A stretch of DNA of 64,000 nt from an uncultured Saprospiraceae bacterium (GTDB lineage: Bacteria; Bacteroidota; Bacteroidia; Chitinophagales; Saprospiraceae). A program made the position numbers and the translations under genes. The notes beneath the pieces were generated by a model. That model was not told where the DNA came from. It saw nothing but the letters and a program-made list of their open reading frames with translations, and searched no databases. Of the stretch, positions 20,009 to 31,300 are shown piece by piece (within the stretch, counting starts at the first letter, position 1; each line of letters opens with the position of its first letter). The stretch spans positions 1-64,000 of the forward strand of contig CALFWO010000011.1 in assembly GCA_937928045.1 (NCBI GenBank). Direction: 5' to 3'.

Positions 20009-20788
20009 TTATTTTATAAACTCTACTTTTTGTGTGTGAACAAAATCAGCCGTACGCATTTGAACAAAGTAACTTCCGTTTACCGGAAAAATTTGCTGTT
20101 CTAGAGTTATACTTTGTTGTCCAGGCGTGTAGCTGGCAGACTTATAAAATATCTTTTTTCCAATCGCATCAAAAACGGACCACTCCACTTCAGATGAATT
20201 AGGTAAATAAAAATCAATTGATGTTATTTCGTCAAAAGGATTTGGCGAAATGGATGAAACGTTCCAACCAAAATCTTCTGGATTAGAAGTAGAGTTGGTT
20301 CCATTTACAGCTAAGAAGCCATTGTTAATGATCAAGGGAATCGGTCCAGACGTATTTGCATCTCCAGCTAATACAGGCATAGGATCATCTGTGAAAGCCA
20401 ATGCTGACGTATCACCAGGATTTCCAATCACTTTAAATTTGACCTGCATAAAATGATCTTCGTCTTCAAGTGAAAATCCTACAAGCGAAAGATCTGCCCA
20501 TGCGCAAACAAAATATCCGTTTTCTACTTTTGACGTATTCAAATGTAGATCAGGATTAAATTCAGGGAATCTGATGTCTAAAATTTCAACAAATTCTAAG
20601 ACACTGGAATCCCAAGCGAAAGTAAACTGAGTTGCTATAATCTGATCGTAATCTTTGACTTCGAAATCTACTATGATCTCTTCTTCCAAATCAGCGGTGA
20701 GTTCTGGCATAGTAAAGGCAAGTTGTGCCTTAACAGGCACAACTAACCAAATTAGCAAAGCAAAATATAACAGTACAGTTCTCTGCAT
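20009..20788 (-). CDS. Small cohesin-domain protein with type A T9SS sorting domain
   Basis: The 259-residue protein has a signal peptide (MQRTVLLYFALLIWLVVPVK, then AQ). One cohesin-like domain lies at about residues 25-155 (IIVDFEVKDYDQIIATQFTFAWDSSVLEFVEI). A type A T9SS C-terminal domain lies at about 178-259 (ISPNPFDEITSIDFYL ... YFVQMRTADFVHTQKVEFIK). Type A domains are usually cleaved and the protein is attached to A-LPS or released. Its cohesin domain is related to the four in the adhesin gene 47 bp downstream, so it looks like a single-module companion of the adhesin. First gene of the operon 20788-12189, with a long leader upstream. Confidence 0.9.
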   Translation of the reverse strand: MQRTVLLYFALLIWLVVPVKAQLAFTMPELTADLEEEIIVDFEVKDYDQIIATQFTFAWDSSVLEFVEILDIRFPEFNPDLHLNTSKVENGYFVCAWADLSLVGFSLEDEDHFMQVKFKVIGNPGDTSALAFTDDPMPVLAGDANTSGPIPLIINNGFLAVNGTNSTSNPEDFGWNVSSISPNPFDEITSIDFYLPNSSEVEWSVFDAIGKKIFYKSASYTPGQQSITLEQQIFPVNGSYFVQMRTADFVHTQKVEFIK

Positions 20789-20908
20789 GTAATAACAATT
20801 GGTTTAGGGCTCGGTTAAAAAATTAAGGTTATGGAAATCCAATGAGACAATGATCAGCAGGATTGTAAATCCTGTTAATTTAACTGTACTAGAGTTAGTA
20901 ACAGTCCT

Positions 20909-20920
20909 GTTCATGGGATG
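20909..20920. repeat. 12-bp direct repeat GTTCATGGGATG (second copy 21094-21105)
   Basis: Two identical 12-mers 185 bp apart both lie in the leader of the adhesin operon, each followed by an unrelated sequence. The meaning is unknown; they could be protein or RNA binding sites. Confidence 0.4.
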
Positions 20921-21154
20921 ACCAAAGACCTACTGTATCAGTAAAATCCGTAGCCTAAAATCGTTCTACGCAGTAATAGAACCAAAGGTCCATTTTCTGC
21001 ATATAAATATTCAATATTTTTTAACGGTTAACAGCTGAAATTCTCGAGTGCAATCAGTGTGGCAAGAAGTGCCAACGGGAGAGAGATATTTCAGTTCATG
21101 GGATGTTTTCCGTAAGTTTTGTTTTACAAAGGTTGTTCAAGCCTCCTTATGAAG

Positions 21155-21162
21155 CAAAGATA
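21155..21162 (-). promoter_or_regulatory. Candidate -7 promoter element TATCTTTG of the adhesin operon
   Basis: On the minus strand this is a perfect TAnnTTTG. The inverted repeat 21185-21200 begins 22 bp upstream, in place of a -33 box, as at 11976/12007. Transcription would start near 21149. Confidence 0.6.
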
Positions 21163-21184
21163 ACGGGATTCATCCGTAATTCAC

Positions 21185-21200
21185 TACCCTAAATCAGGTA
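21185..21200. promoter_or_regulatory. TACC-N8-GGTA inverted repeat, candidate NarL-type operator (site 3)
   Basis: The sequence is TACCCTAAATCAGGTA followed by AAAT, with heptamers in NarL-like 7-2-7 arrangement. It is centred about 43 bp upstream of the inferred start of the adhesin operon and lies between that operon and the response regulator gene. Confidence 0.6.
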
Positions 21201-21241
21201 AATTTATTGATTCACAAAAGTCTTCTGGAGAACTAGAAAAA

Positions 21242-21292
21242 CAAAAAAGAGTTGTAAACAACTGCTTTTCAGCAAATTACTTACAACTCTTT
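21242..21292 (-). terminator. Intrinsic terminator of the response regulator gene
   Basis: A perfect 12-bp stem (AAAGAGTTGTAA at 21246-21257 with TTACAACTCTTT at 21281-21292) is followed on the minus strand by a T-rich tract. It lies 25 bp after the regulator's stop codon. Confidence 0.75.
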
Positions 21293-21316
21293 GAATTACT
21301 AACTAACTAGTCTTTA

Positions 21317-22018
21317 CTACACAAGACTATTGTCATAAGCGAGTTTGATCAGGCCAGCCGTGTTGCTAACTCCTAATTTTCGCATGATGTTCTTTCTGTG
21401 TACAGATACTGTCTGATCTGAAATATAAAGTTCCTTAGCTATTTCTTTATTACTGAGTGCTTGAGTAATCAATCTTAAGATTTCGATCTCTCTTTTGGTC
21501 AGGTTATATTTTTGAATAAAACGATCTTCATAGGGAGAAACTGACCTTGCCAATACTTGGCCACTAGTTGTAATCAATTCTTCATTCAATTTCACTCCAA
21601 CACCCAAATGTGTTCTTCCTGACATCACTTCATGAATGCCTTTTAGAAGCCCCTCTTTTCCTTCATTTTTTAGAATATATCCATCTGAACCAGATTTAAA
21701 TGCAGCTTTAACGATTTTTGGTTCATCGTACATTGTCAGCGTTAAAATCTTTAAATCACGATTATTCTTTCGAATATCTTTCAATACATCCAAACCATCC
21801 CTCCCGGGCATGTTTAAATCTAATACCAAAAAATCAGGATTGTAAAGTTTAAGCTTATCCATCAATTCATCGCCATCATGCGCCAATGAAACGATATCAA
21901 ACTCATATAAGTCCGAATCTCTTAAAATAGAAGAAAGACCTGTGATAAATAAGTGATGATCGTCTGCGATAATTGTTCTAATCTGTTCCATGTCCTTGGG
22001 TTGCGTAGGCATTTGCAT
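21317..22018 (-). CDS. NarL/LuxR-family DNA-binding response regulator (orphan)
   Basis: The 233-residue protein has a receiver domain (about 12-130) with the acidic pair DD at 19-20, the phospho-acceptor Asp67 in LVLDLNMPG, and a conserved Lys region near 115. A LuxR-type helix-turn-helix follows at about 170-230 (LTKREIEILRLI ... NKEIAKELYISDQTVSVHRKNIMRKL). ATG codons at 22018 and 21991 are both possible; the shorter start gives MEQIRTIIADDH and is equally plausible. No histidine kinase gene is adjacent. A TACC-N8-GGTA site lies about 200 bp upstream, and the same site precedes three secreted-protein units in this window. I infer autoregulation and control of surface proteins; this is not shown by the sequence alone. 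Confidence 0.95.
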   Translation of the reverse strand: MQMPTQPKDMEQIRTIIADDHHLFITGLSSILRDSDLYEFDIVSLAHDGDELMDKLKLYNPDFLVLDLNMPGRDGLDVLKDIRKNNRDLKILTLTMYDEPKIVKAAFKSGSDGYILKNEGKEGLLKGIHEVMSGRTHLGVGVKLNEELITTSGQVLARSVSPYEDRFIQKYNLTKREIEILRLITQALSNKEIAKELYISDQTVSVHRKNIMRKLGVSNTAGLIKLAYDNSLV

Positions 22019-22220
22019 GCACTACTGAGTTATTCTTCAAAAGGAATTGCACTCTTATCATTGCAAAATAAGTGCCAGACCCCTTGAACTGATATGATTC
22101 AATGCTTAGCTCATATTTGAAACGAGCAAAATAAATTGGTTAAACGATTCTAGAACTGCTTTAAAATTTGACTTCAAAAAGATAATTTTGAAACCAATTA
22201 TGTCTTTGGTGCGGGGTTTC

Positions 22221-22236
22221 TACCCCATTTAGGGTA
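22221..22236. promoter_or_regulatory. TACC-N8-GGTA inverted repeat, candidate NarL-type operator (site 4)
   Basis: The sequence is TACCCCATTTAGGGTA, arms TACCC / GGGTA, followed by AAAT as at site 3. It sits in the 277-bp divergent region between the response regulator (minus) and the acyltransferase (plus), 60 bp from the latter's ATG. No perfect TAnnTTTG was found at the 22-23 bp spacing on either side; a near match, TAAATTG, lies at 22264. Confidence 0.55.
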
Positions 22237-22295
22237 AATATAAGAAGCTTTTCCGAAGTTCCATAAATTGAATAATTCGTCTTTTCTTTGTCGCT

Positions 22296-23165
22296 ATGAT
22301 TAGCTATCTGATTTTTCGGATTTTCCAAAGTTTTCTCGCAATGCTGCCGCTTAAAGGAGTGTATCTGATTTCGGATTTAATGGCTTGGGTATTACAACAC
22401 CTTATTGGATACAGAAAGTCAACCATAGAAAATAACCTTCGATTAGCTTTCCCAGATCTAACTCAAGACATCCTAAAAAAAACAATAAAAGAAAGCTATC
22501 GCAATCTTGCCGATACCAGTTTGGAATCCTTAATCGGAACCTCATTTTCTTCAAAATCCTTGAAAGAGAAAATGCACTTTATTAATCCTGAAATTATTCC
22601 AGACAGCAAACATGCATTATTAATTGGTGGCCATCAAGGTAATTGGGAATGGGGAGGATTAGCAGTAAGTCTATGGTTTTCTCAAAAAGTGGTTGGCGTT
22701 TATAAACCTTTACATCAAAAAAGAATAGATCAGTATTTCAAGGAGCAAAGGAAAAAATGGGGACTGCGACTTTTGTCTATGAGGGAAACTTTCAAATTTT
22801 TGAAAGAAGATAGTGAACCTTGTTTACTGGTTTTAATTGCTGATCAAAGTCCAGGAAATGGTAAAACGTCTATATGGACTAATTTTTTCAATCAGCCTGC
22901 GGCCTTTAATGTAGGGCCAGAAAAGATTTCAAGAGAGAAAAATTGGCCGGTTTACTTTTATTCCGTTAAAAGAGTAGCACGAGGAAAATATGAAGTACAA
23001 TTCGAGTTATTGGAAAAAAATCCGAAGGAATCTCCTCGAGGTCAAATCACCATGAAATTCCGGGATGCACTTGAAAAAACAATTAAGGAACAACCCCAAG
23101 ATTGGCTTTGGTCACACAAACGCTGGAAAAAAGAAAAACCAGCAGATATTCCTTTATTCAAGTAA
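22296..23165 (+). CDS. LpxL/HtrB-family lipid A biosynthesis acyltransferase
   Basis: The 289-residue protein begins with a short hydrophobic segment (residues 5-22) that would hold it at the inner membrane. It carries the H-x4-E catalytic motif of glycerolipid-type acyltransferases as HQGNWE, with His at residue 113. The family adds secondary acyl chains to lipid A or, in Bacteroidota, related chains to lipid A or aminolipids; the exact acceptor cannot be read from sequence. Its length is typical. The stop codon is 1 bp from the stop of the convergent flavoprotein gene, so the two transcripts must overlap or terminate inside each other. Confidence 0.9.
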   Translation: MISYLIFRIFQSFLAMLPLKGVYLISDLMAWVLQHLIGYRKSTIENNLRLAFPDLTQDILKKTIKESYRNLADTSLESLIGTSFSSKSLKEKMHFINPEIIPDSKHALLIGGHQGNWEWGGLAVSLWFSQKVVGVYKPLHQKRIDQYFKEQRKKWGLRLLSMRETFKFLKEDSEPCLLVLIADQSPGNGKTSIWTNFFNQPAAFNVGPEKISREKNWPVYFYSVKRVARGKYEVQFELLEKNPKESPRGQITMKFRDALEKTIKEQPQDWLWSHKRWKKEKPADIPLFK

Positions 23166-23166
23166 T

Positions 23167-25242
<2,076 letters not shown>

Positions 25243-25271
25243 ATTTTACAACTTTGCAGCTGTATTAGATC

Positions 25272-28130
25272 TTATCTTATCGCAATCATTCGTTGAGTGA
25301 TTGCTTGTTGATCATTTGAAATCCTATAATACAATAATCCACTTTGATCTATATCAGAAGTTTGCAGTTCAAGCTTATTTAAGCCTTTTTCGTAAGGCAA
25401 TTCATTTCTGTAAAGAATTTGTCCATTTGCGGAGAAAACTTCGATAGCAGTTACACCTTGGTCTGCCTGGAACCAATTCAAAGTAGTCATCTCATTAAAA
25501 GGATTTGGAACATTCTGGTAAACCATTAAACTCTCGCTCGCAATCGGTCCATCTTGAAAATTCAAGAAGTAATCTTTTTCATTAAACCCAGCATCAACAA
25601 TCGTGTTGGAAATTGATGCATCATTCAACTCAATATTTTCACTCAATGTGCCGGCTTGTTTCGCTTCGAAAATAATTTGAATAGGTTGATCTTGAATTAA
25701 ACTAGCTTGAAACCAACTCATTGAAATTGAATTATCTTCCACCTTTGACATCAAACCTTTCATTTCAGAAAGTCCGACAAATTCCAAATTCGTTTGGTCA
25801 AAATCAACAGAAAGTTGCACACCATATAGAGAAGCAATCAATTCTTTAGAAATCTCAAAAACTACTTGCTCTCCTTGCTCAAAATTTTGATTGTTAATAT
25901 TTAATGCGATTGGCAGTTCACGATTATCAGCTCCTCCATCGAGATCTGATGTTGCATCCTGCGTAAAATCTCCCACCTTAAATGCCGTCCAATCTGTTGA
26001 CACATCTCCTTCCAGCAAACCTAATGATTCTACTGGATGTGCATATGCAGGAAAAGCAGGAGTTGCGCTATTTACAAGACTGGTTGGTACCACTCTCCAT
26101 GACGGAACTTCATTTGGAAATTCACTGGTATAGAACAAATTCAATCTTTGTATTTCTATCAAATCAAAAACGGATAGTTCAAAATCTCCATCTACATCTC
26201 CAGCTGCTAATTGAATTGGAGCAGCTTGTGGATCAAGGCCAATAATCTGTCTTGCTATTTTAATCAAATCTAAGTTTGAAACTCCGTTTCGAAAGTCATT
26301 TGTCGTTCTTTCAGCACTTACTTTGTAGTAATTACAAGTGTTCAAAGGTTGAAAAGCAAAAGCTCCACTAGCATCAGTACTAACTGATTCTAACGGCGCT
26401 AAATCTTTATCAATAGCTGAAAAAGTAACATCAGCGACTAGATCACCATCAATGTTTTTCACCAATCCATCAACAACTCCTGAAGGATTTGCTGCACTGC
26501 AAATATCATTATGGTCTTCAGCTAAAAACACATTATCCTGCATCAATGTAATGCCTGTATTCCTCATAATGACCTCCTTAAAGGTTGTTCCTTGGATTAC
26601 CATTTTGTCATAAACGGAAAAGGCTGGATCATTTTGATAGTAGAATCTATCTGCATCTCGGAGTGCTTGAAATTGTTGAACCATTATTTCCATAATGGAT
26701 TCTCCGAACAAGGCATCCGCCATTGGTTCTTCTGAAAGCATTCCAACCCAAGCATCGATTTCATTAATATTAGTGTATGCTGCAGCAAGTGCATCTGTAG
26801 ATTCTGTATCAGAATTGATGTCAGAAAAATCATTAAAAATTGGAAGACCGAGATCCGATCTTAAAGTATTTAAATCTGGAAGTCCTCTTTCTCTACCTCT
26901 ATTAATATTAATTGCTGCGAGATCCAATCCACCAGCTCCCGGAGGTCCAAAAAGAAAATTTCTAACATCATCAATTAGCTTGCAATCCATGGCTTGTTCC
27001 ACTTGTACTGCCATTCCCTTGAAAAAAGGATCCAAACCTGTGCTTTCAACAATGTCCGGATTAAAAAATGCTTGAGCCAAAGTTAGATTCCCACTAGGGA
27101 TAACATTTCCATCAGCATCAAGTCTTTGAATGGTTCCATTCAACAAAGTATGACCTAATCGAAATGCTGCTGCGGAAAAAATATTTGATATACTTCCGTC
27201 AACACTACTATCGTATCCAGCATAATCTGGCAAATGGACTCCCATCGCTGGAAGCCATTCTTCAAAAACAATGGCTTGATAAATTCCTACAGTCCATCTT
27301 CTGGCCTCTTGAAATATTTCTTCATCTGTCCAATCTGGATGATCTTGAATTAAAACATCACACATTCTATTGTGCTCTCTAACAAATACAGTGTGGCAGG
27401 CATTCAATAATGGCTGTTCGTTTGCTCTAGCATCTCCAGCAACAAATAATCTTGAAGCAATTCCAACGGCATCATCCATATGAGGGGCATTGGGATCTAC
27501 AGGATCTCCTTTTTCGCCGGTTGTTGTATTCCATGGAAGTAAATCTCCAGTAGAAGTTTTCATTTTTCCATCAGCAAAAGATCTAAGCCAATCAGCAGTT
27601 TCTTGAGATGAACCATAAATGTTAGAACCGTCCAACCAATGTGTAAGTTCATTCAAGTGACCTCTCGGATTTGAAGTATTGGTTCCGGTTCCAGGAGCCG
27701 GCATATTTCTAAACATTGGAATCATAACATTTGGAATGATTCCTCCTGGATTAAAGTGCGGATCATCAAAGTCAACTGGAATTAAAGCTGGCTCTGTCGG
27801 GTTCTCGAAAACTGCCACAACATCATGGTCTATGAATTGTCCAAAAGTCCACAAGAAGTCACTCAGCCCCATATGGTCGCTTATCGCTACATCTTGGGCA
27901 AACAAAGCATTTGACAAAATTCGCGGATTTGGACGGGTTTGACCACCTGGAGTGGATATTCCATCTCCATATCCGTTGGACATCAGCCTGGAAAGACTAG
28001 TTCCAGCTTGGCCCATAGTAGGATTTGAGATGTTATTTCCAGAACCATCGAAGGATCTATTTTCCTGAGCTGTTAGTGAAAAGGAAATACAGATGGAAAT
28101 TATAAAGACGACAATGTGCTTAGAGTACAT
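25272..28130 (-). CDS. Secreted animal-type heme peroxidase with dockerin, cohesin and T9SS domains
   Basis: The 952-residue protein has a signal peptide (HIVVFIISICISFSLTAQ). An animal-heme-peroxidase domain lies at about 25-540, with the distal His101 in QFIDHD, Arg in GDARANEQ near 234 and the proximal His326 in FRLGHTLLNG. The usual RGRDHG motif reads RGRERG. A carboxypeptidase-regulatory-like segment (about 555-600) is followed by a dockerin-like pair (LDLIKIARQIIGL ... AGDVDGDFELSVFDLIEIQR, about 605-660), a cohesin-like domain (about 735-860) and a type A T9SS sorting domain (about 870-952, VPNPFNEMTTLNW). The expected role is peroxide-dependent oxidation of extracellular substrates such as halide, phenolics or glycans; which one is unknown. 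Single-gene unit. Confidence 0.9.
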   Translation of the reverse strand: MYSKHIVVFIISICISFSLTAQENRSFDGSGNNISNPTMGQAGTSLSRLMSNGYGDGISTPGGQTRPNPRILSNALFAQDVAISDHMGLSDFLWTFGQFIDHDVVAVFENPTEPALIPVDFDDPHFNPGGIIPNVMIPMFRNMPAPGTGTNTSNPRGHLNELTHWLDGSNIYGSSQETADWLRSFADGKMKTSTGDLLPWNTTTGEKGDPVDPNAPHMDDAVGIASRLFVAGDARANEQPLLNACHTVFVREHNRMCDVLIQDHPDWTDEEIFQEARRWTVGIYQAIVFEEWLPAMGVHLPDYAGYDSSVDGSISNIFSAAAFRLGHTLLNGTIQRLDADGNVIPSGNLTLAQAFFNPDIVESTGLDPFFKGMAVQVEQAMDCKLIDDVRNFLFGPPGAGGLDLAAININRGRERGLPDLNTLRSDLGLPIFNDFSDINSDTESTDALAAAYTNINEIDAWVGMLSEEPMADALFGESIMEIMVQQFQALRDADRFYYQNDPAFSVYDKMVIQGTTFKEVIMRNTGITLMQDNVFLAEDHNDICSAANPSGVVDGLVKNIDGDLVADVTFSAIDKDLAPLESVSTDASGAFAFQPLNTCNYYKVSAERTTNDFRNGVSNLDLIKIARQIIGLDPQAAPIQLAAGDVDGDFELSVFDLIEIQRLNLFYTSEFPNEVPSWRVVPTSLVNSATPAFPAYAHPVESLGLLEGDVSTDWTAFKVGDFTQDATSDLDGGADNRELPIALNINNQNFEQGEQVVFEISKELIASLYGVQLSVDFDQTNLEFVGLSEMKGLMSKVEDNSISMSWFQASLIQDQPIQIIFEAKQAGTLSENIELNDASISNTIVDAGFNEKDYFLNFQDGPIASESLMVYQNVPNPFNEMTTLNWFQADQGVTAIEVFSANGQILYRNELPYEKGLNKLELQTSDIDQSGLLYYRISNDQQAITQRMIAIR

Positions 28131-28368
28131 AGGATGTTCACAGATTATAAGAAGTCAAGAGGCTAAACCTCAATTGATACAGGGATGTCTTTTCGGTCTT
28201 AGGATGAATCAAAAATAGGCATTCTAGCGGACAAATGTTGTTGAAAATCAGCCAGCACTGAATGTTTAAACGAAAATTAACCGAAATGGGTTAGATGATA
28301 TATATCTGCCTACTTTTATGCAACCAAGGACAATAGATACGTTCAACTAAGAGAATTATTCATTTTTA
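28131..28368. other. Divergent intergenic region
   Basis: It contains a 16-bp inverted repeat TAACCGAAATGGGTTA at 28278-28293 and, on the plus strand, TACTTTTA at 28311-28318, one base off the -7 consensus. These could serve the barrel gene starting at 28369. No gene is seen. Confidence 0.4.
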
Positions 28369-31300
28369 GTGGGCAAATACAGCTTTTTCATACTCTCAAT
28401 TTTACTATGTGCATCGGTTGAAGCACAAGTAGACACGCTATCTTTGTCCAAAACTCTTAAGATCAAAATCTCGGACCTCCCCAAAAAATTAGATAGCCTG
28501 CCAGTCTACCCAAGCTCAATTGAATATTTTCTAGATGGTGAAGTCTTAAAATCAACACTATTCTCTTATGAATTTGGCAAATTATCTTTGAGCGATGAAG
28601 GGAAAAAACGATTTGAAACATCAGATCTCATAGAAGTTCATTACCAGACGCTGAGTGCGAACCTTGGGATCGGTCTACAACGAATAAATCCAAGCAAAAT
28701 ACAGAAGGGAGATGAACAAGAATTTATAGCCTTTGATTTCACCCCATCAGCTCCACAGTCTGGCTTGATAGATATGAAGGGATTAAATTATGAAGGAAGT
28801 TTTTCCAGAGGGGTTTCTTTTGGTAATGCACAAAACTTAGTTCTGAATTCCAATTTTAATCTGCGATTTGGAGGAATTGTTGGAGACGATTTAGAAATTA
28901 CTGCTGCGATATCTGATCAAAACATTCCGTTACAGCCAGAAGGCAATACACAGCAACTTCAGGACTTTGACAAGGTCTTTATGGAGATAAAAAAAGACGA
29001 TTGGAAATTAATTGCTGGAGACTATGAGCTGAATAGACCCAAAGGATATTTTCAGAATTATTTCAAAAAATTGCAAGGAGCAAATGTAAGTCAATCTTCT
29101 ATTATTGGAGAAAAAACAAAATTGACATCTACTGCTGCAGCAGCGATTGCCAGAGGAAAATTTGCAAGGAACGTCATCACGCCGCTTGAAGGAAATCAAG
29201 GCCCCTACCGATTAAGAGGAAATCAAGGTGAACGTTTTTTGATTGTACTTTCCGGGACTGAAAAAGTGTACATTGATGGTGTCCTAATGAGTCGCGGATT
29301 GGAAAACGATTATACCATTGATTACAATCGCTCAGAAGTAACTTTCAGTCAAAAAAGGCTCATTACAAAAGATATCAGAATCATTGTTGAATTTGAATAT
29401 TCCGATCAAAATTATTTAAGATCGGTGGTCGCCGCAAGCAGTCAATTTGAAACCGAAAAAGCCAATGTTTATTTAAATATTTATTCGGAACAGGATTCCA
29501 AACAAAGGGGAGCTGTTTTAGAATTAGATGATCAAGAAAAAGTAGCATTGAACACAGCAGGAGATCAGCAAAACCGAGCGAGCGTTTCCGGAATAGACAC
29601 TATAGAAGCATTTAATGAATTTACAATTTCCTACAAACTGATAGATACCACATTTTGCAATGGATTAGATACACAATATCTTGCTTATTCTACAAATCCT
29701 GATTCAGCGCTTTACACTGCTAGATTTCTAAATATAGGCCAAGGAAATGGAAATTATATTCAAGATTTGAATACTGCGGCAAATGGAAGAGTTTATGTAT
29801 TTGTTCCTCCAGATCCAATTACTTGTTTGCCTCAAGGAAGCTTTGAACCCATTAAATTATTGACAGCTCCTAATCTGCTTCAAATGGTCTCGTTGGGAGG
29901 TAATGTAAAGTTGGGAAACAATTTTAATTTATTTTCAGAAGCATCAATTTCTAAAAATGACCTAAATCGATTTTCTTCAGTAGATAGTGAAGATGATGTT
30001 GGTTTTGCTAATAAGACTGGGATTACTTTTGAGAAAAAACTGGGGGACAGCACCAGTTCTTGGCAAATGTTTTCCGAGGCCAGTTTAGAATATGTACAAG
30101 CGAATTTTAGAAGTCTAAACCCTTATAGATCAGCAGAATTTAACCGAGAATGGAACTTAACTTCCAACAATACTGGAGCAAGAAACGATACGACTTTCAA
30201 TCAAAGATCTAATGAACAAATACCAGCCATTTCATTGGGAATTCGCAATGGCAATAAATTCAAATTGAGCTATCAATCAGAGGCCTTACTCCGCGAAAAA
30301 TTTTACCAAGGTTTTAGACAAACGATAGATGGAAAAATCAAACAAAAAGGACTCATAGTTGACGCGAATTTGAGTTTTTTAACATCAGATGGGCTAAAAG
30401 AAAAGACAATATATGAACGCCCTACGGTAAACATTTCTCAAACTATTAAGAAATTAAATGATTTAAAAATTGGCGCATTTGGTCTAAGAGAGTGGAACCA
30501 AAGAAGGTTGGCAGATACTGATTCATTAGAACTGAATAGTTTTGGATTTAATGAATATAAACTTTTTATTGCATCCGAGGAAAAGGAAAAACTAGGTTAC
30601 AGAATAAGTTATGGACAGCGCCAAGATTTCGCTGCATTGGGTAATGAATTGAGCCAGTCCACATTGGCCAACAATTTAGAATTATCTGGAAAATGGATGA
30701 GTGGAAAGACTTCTACCTTGAAATGGAATGCTCATATGCGGCAGTTGTTCATAAAGAATGAAAACTTGACAAATCTAGACCCAAAAAACACCCTATTGGG
30801 TCGTGTAGAACATCGCTTAAATTTACTAAAAGGAGCCTTCATAAACAGCTTGAATTATGAAATAGGATCTGGTCAAGAACCCTTGGTAGAGTATCGATAT
30901 TTGGAAGTACAACCCGGAGAGGGAATTTACTTTTGGGATCCAGTAGAATCTGATTTTAATGGAGATAATGTTCCGCAAATAGATGAGATACAAGAAGCAC
31001 CATTACAGGGTCAAGGAAACGTCCAGCGCATCTCATTATTTACAGATGAATTCATTCAAACGAACAATAATCGGCTAAATCTAAATTTGAGATTTGACCC
31101 AAGGAGATTGTGGAACAAAAGGAAAGGGTTTCTTAAAGGTCTTTCTAAATTCTCAATTCAATCCAACCTTCAGATTGATCGAAAGATCAAAGAATCTCCA
31201 GGTGTCCAAGTATGGAATCCATTTCAACTGGCTATTCCAGACAGCAGTTTGGTTACGCTAAATCTAAGTACTCAACATACACTTTTCTATAGACCACTTG

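Larger units (their letters stand above)
20789..21316. other. Regulatory region and long leader of the adhesin operon
   Basis: These 528 bp hold a candidate operator (21185-21200), a perfect TAnnTTTG (21155-21162, minus) and therefore a leader of about 360 nt. Within the leader are a hairpin CAGGATT-GTA-AATCCTG (20858-20874), another TGGCA-AGAAG-TGCCA (21060-21074), and two copies of GTTCATGGGATG. At the right end is the terminator of the response regulator gene (21242-21292). I see no gene in it. Confidence 0.6.
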
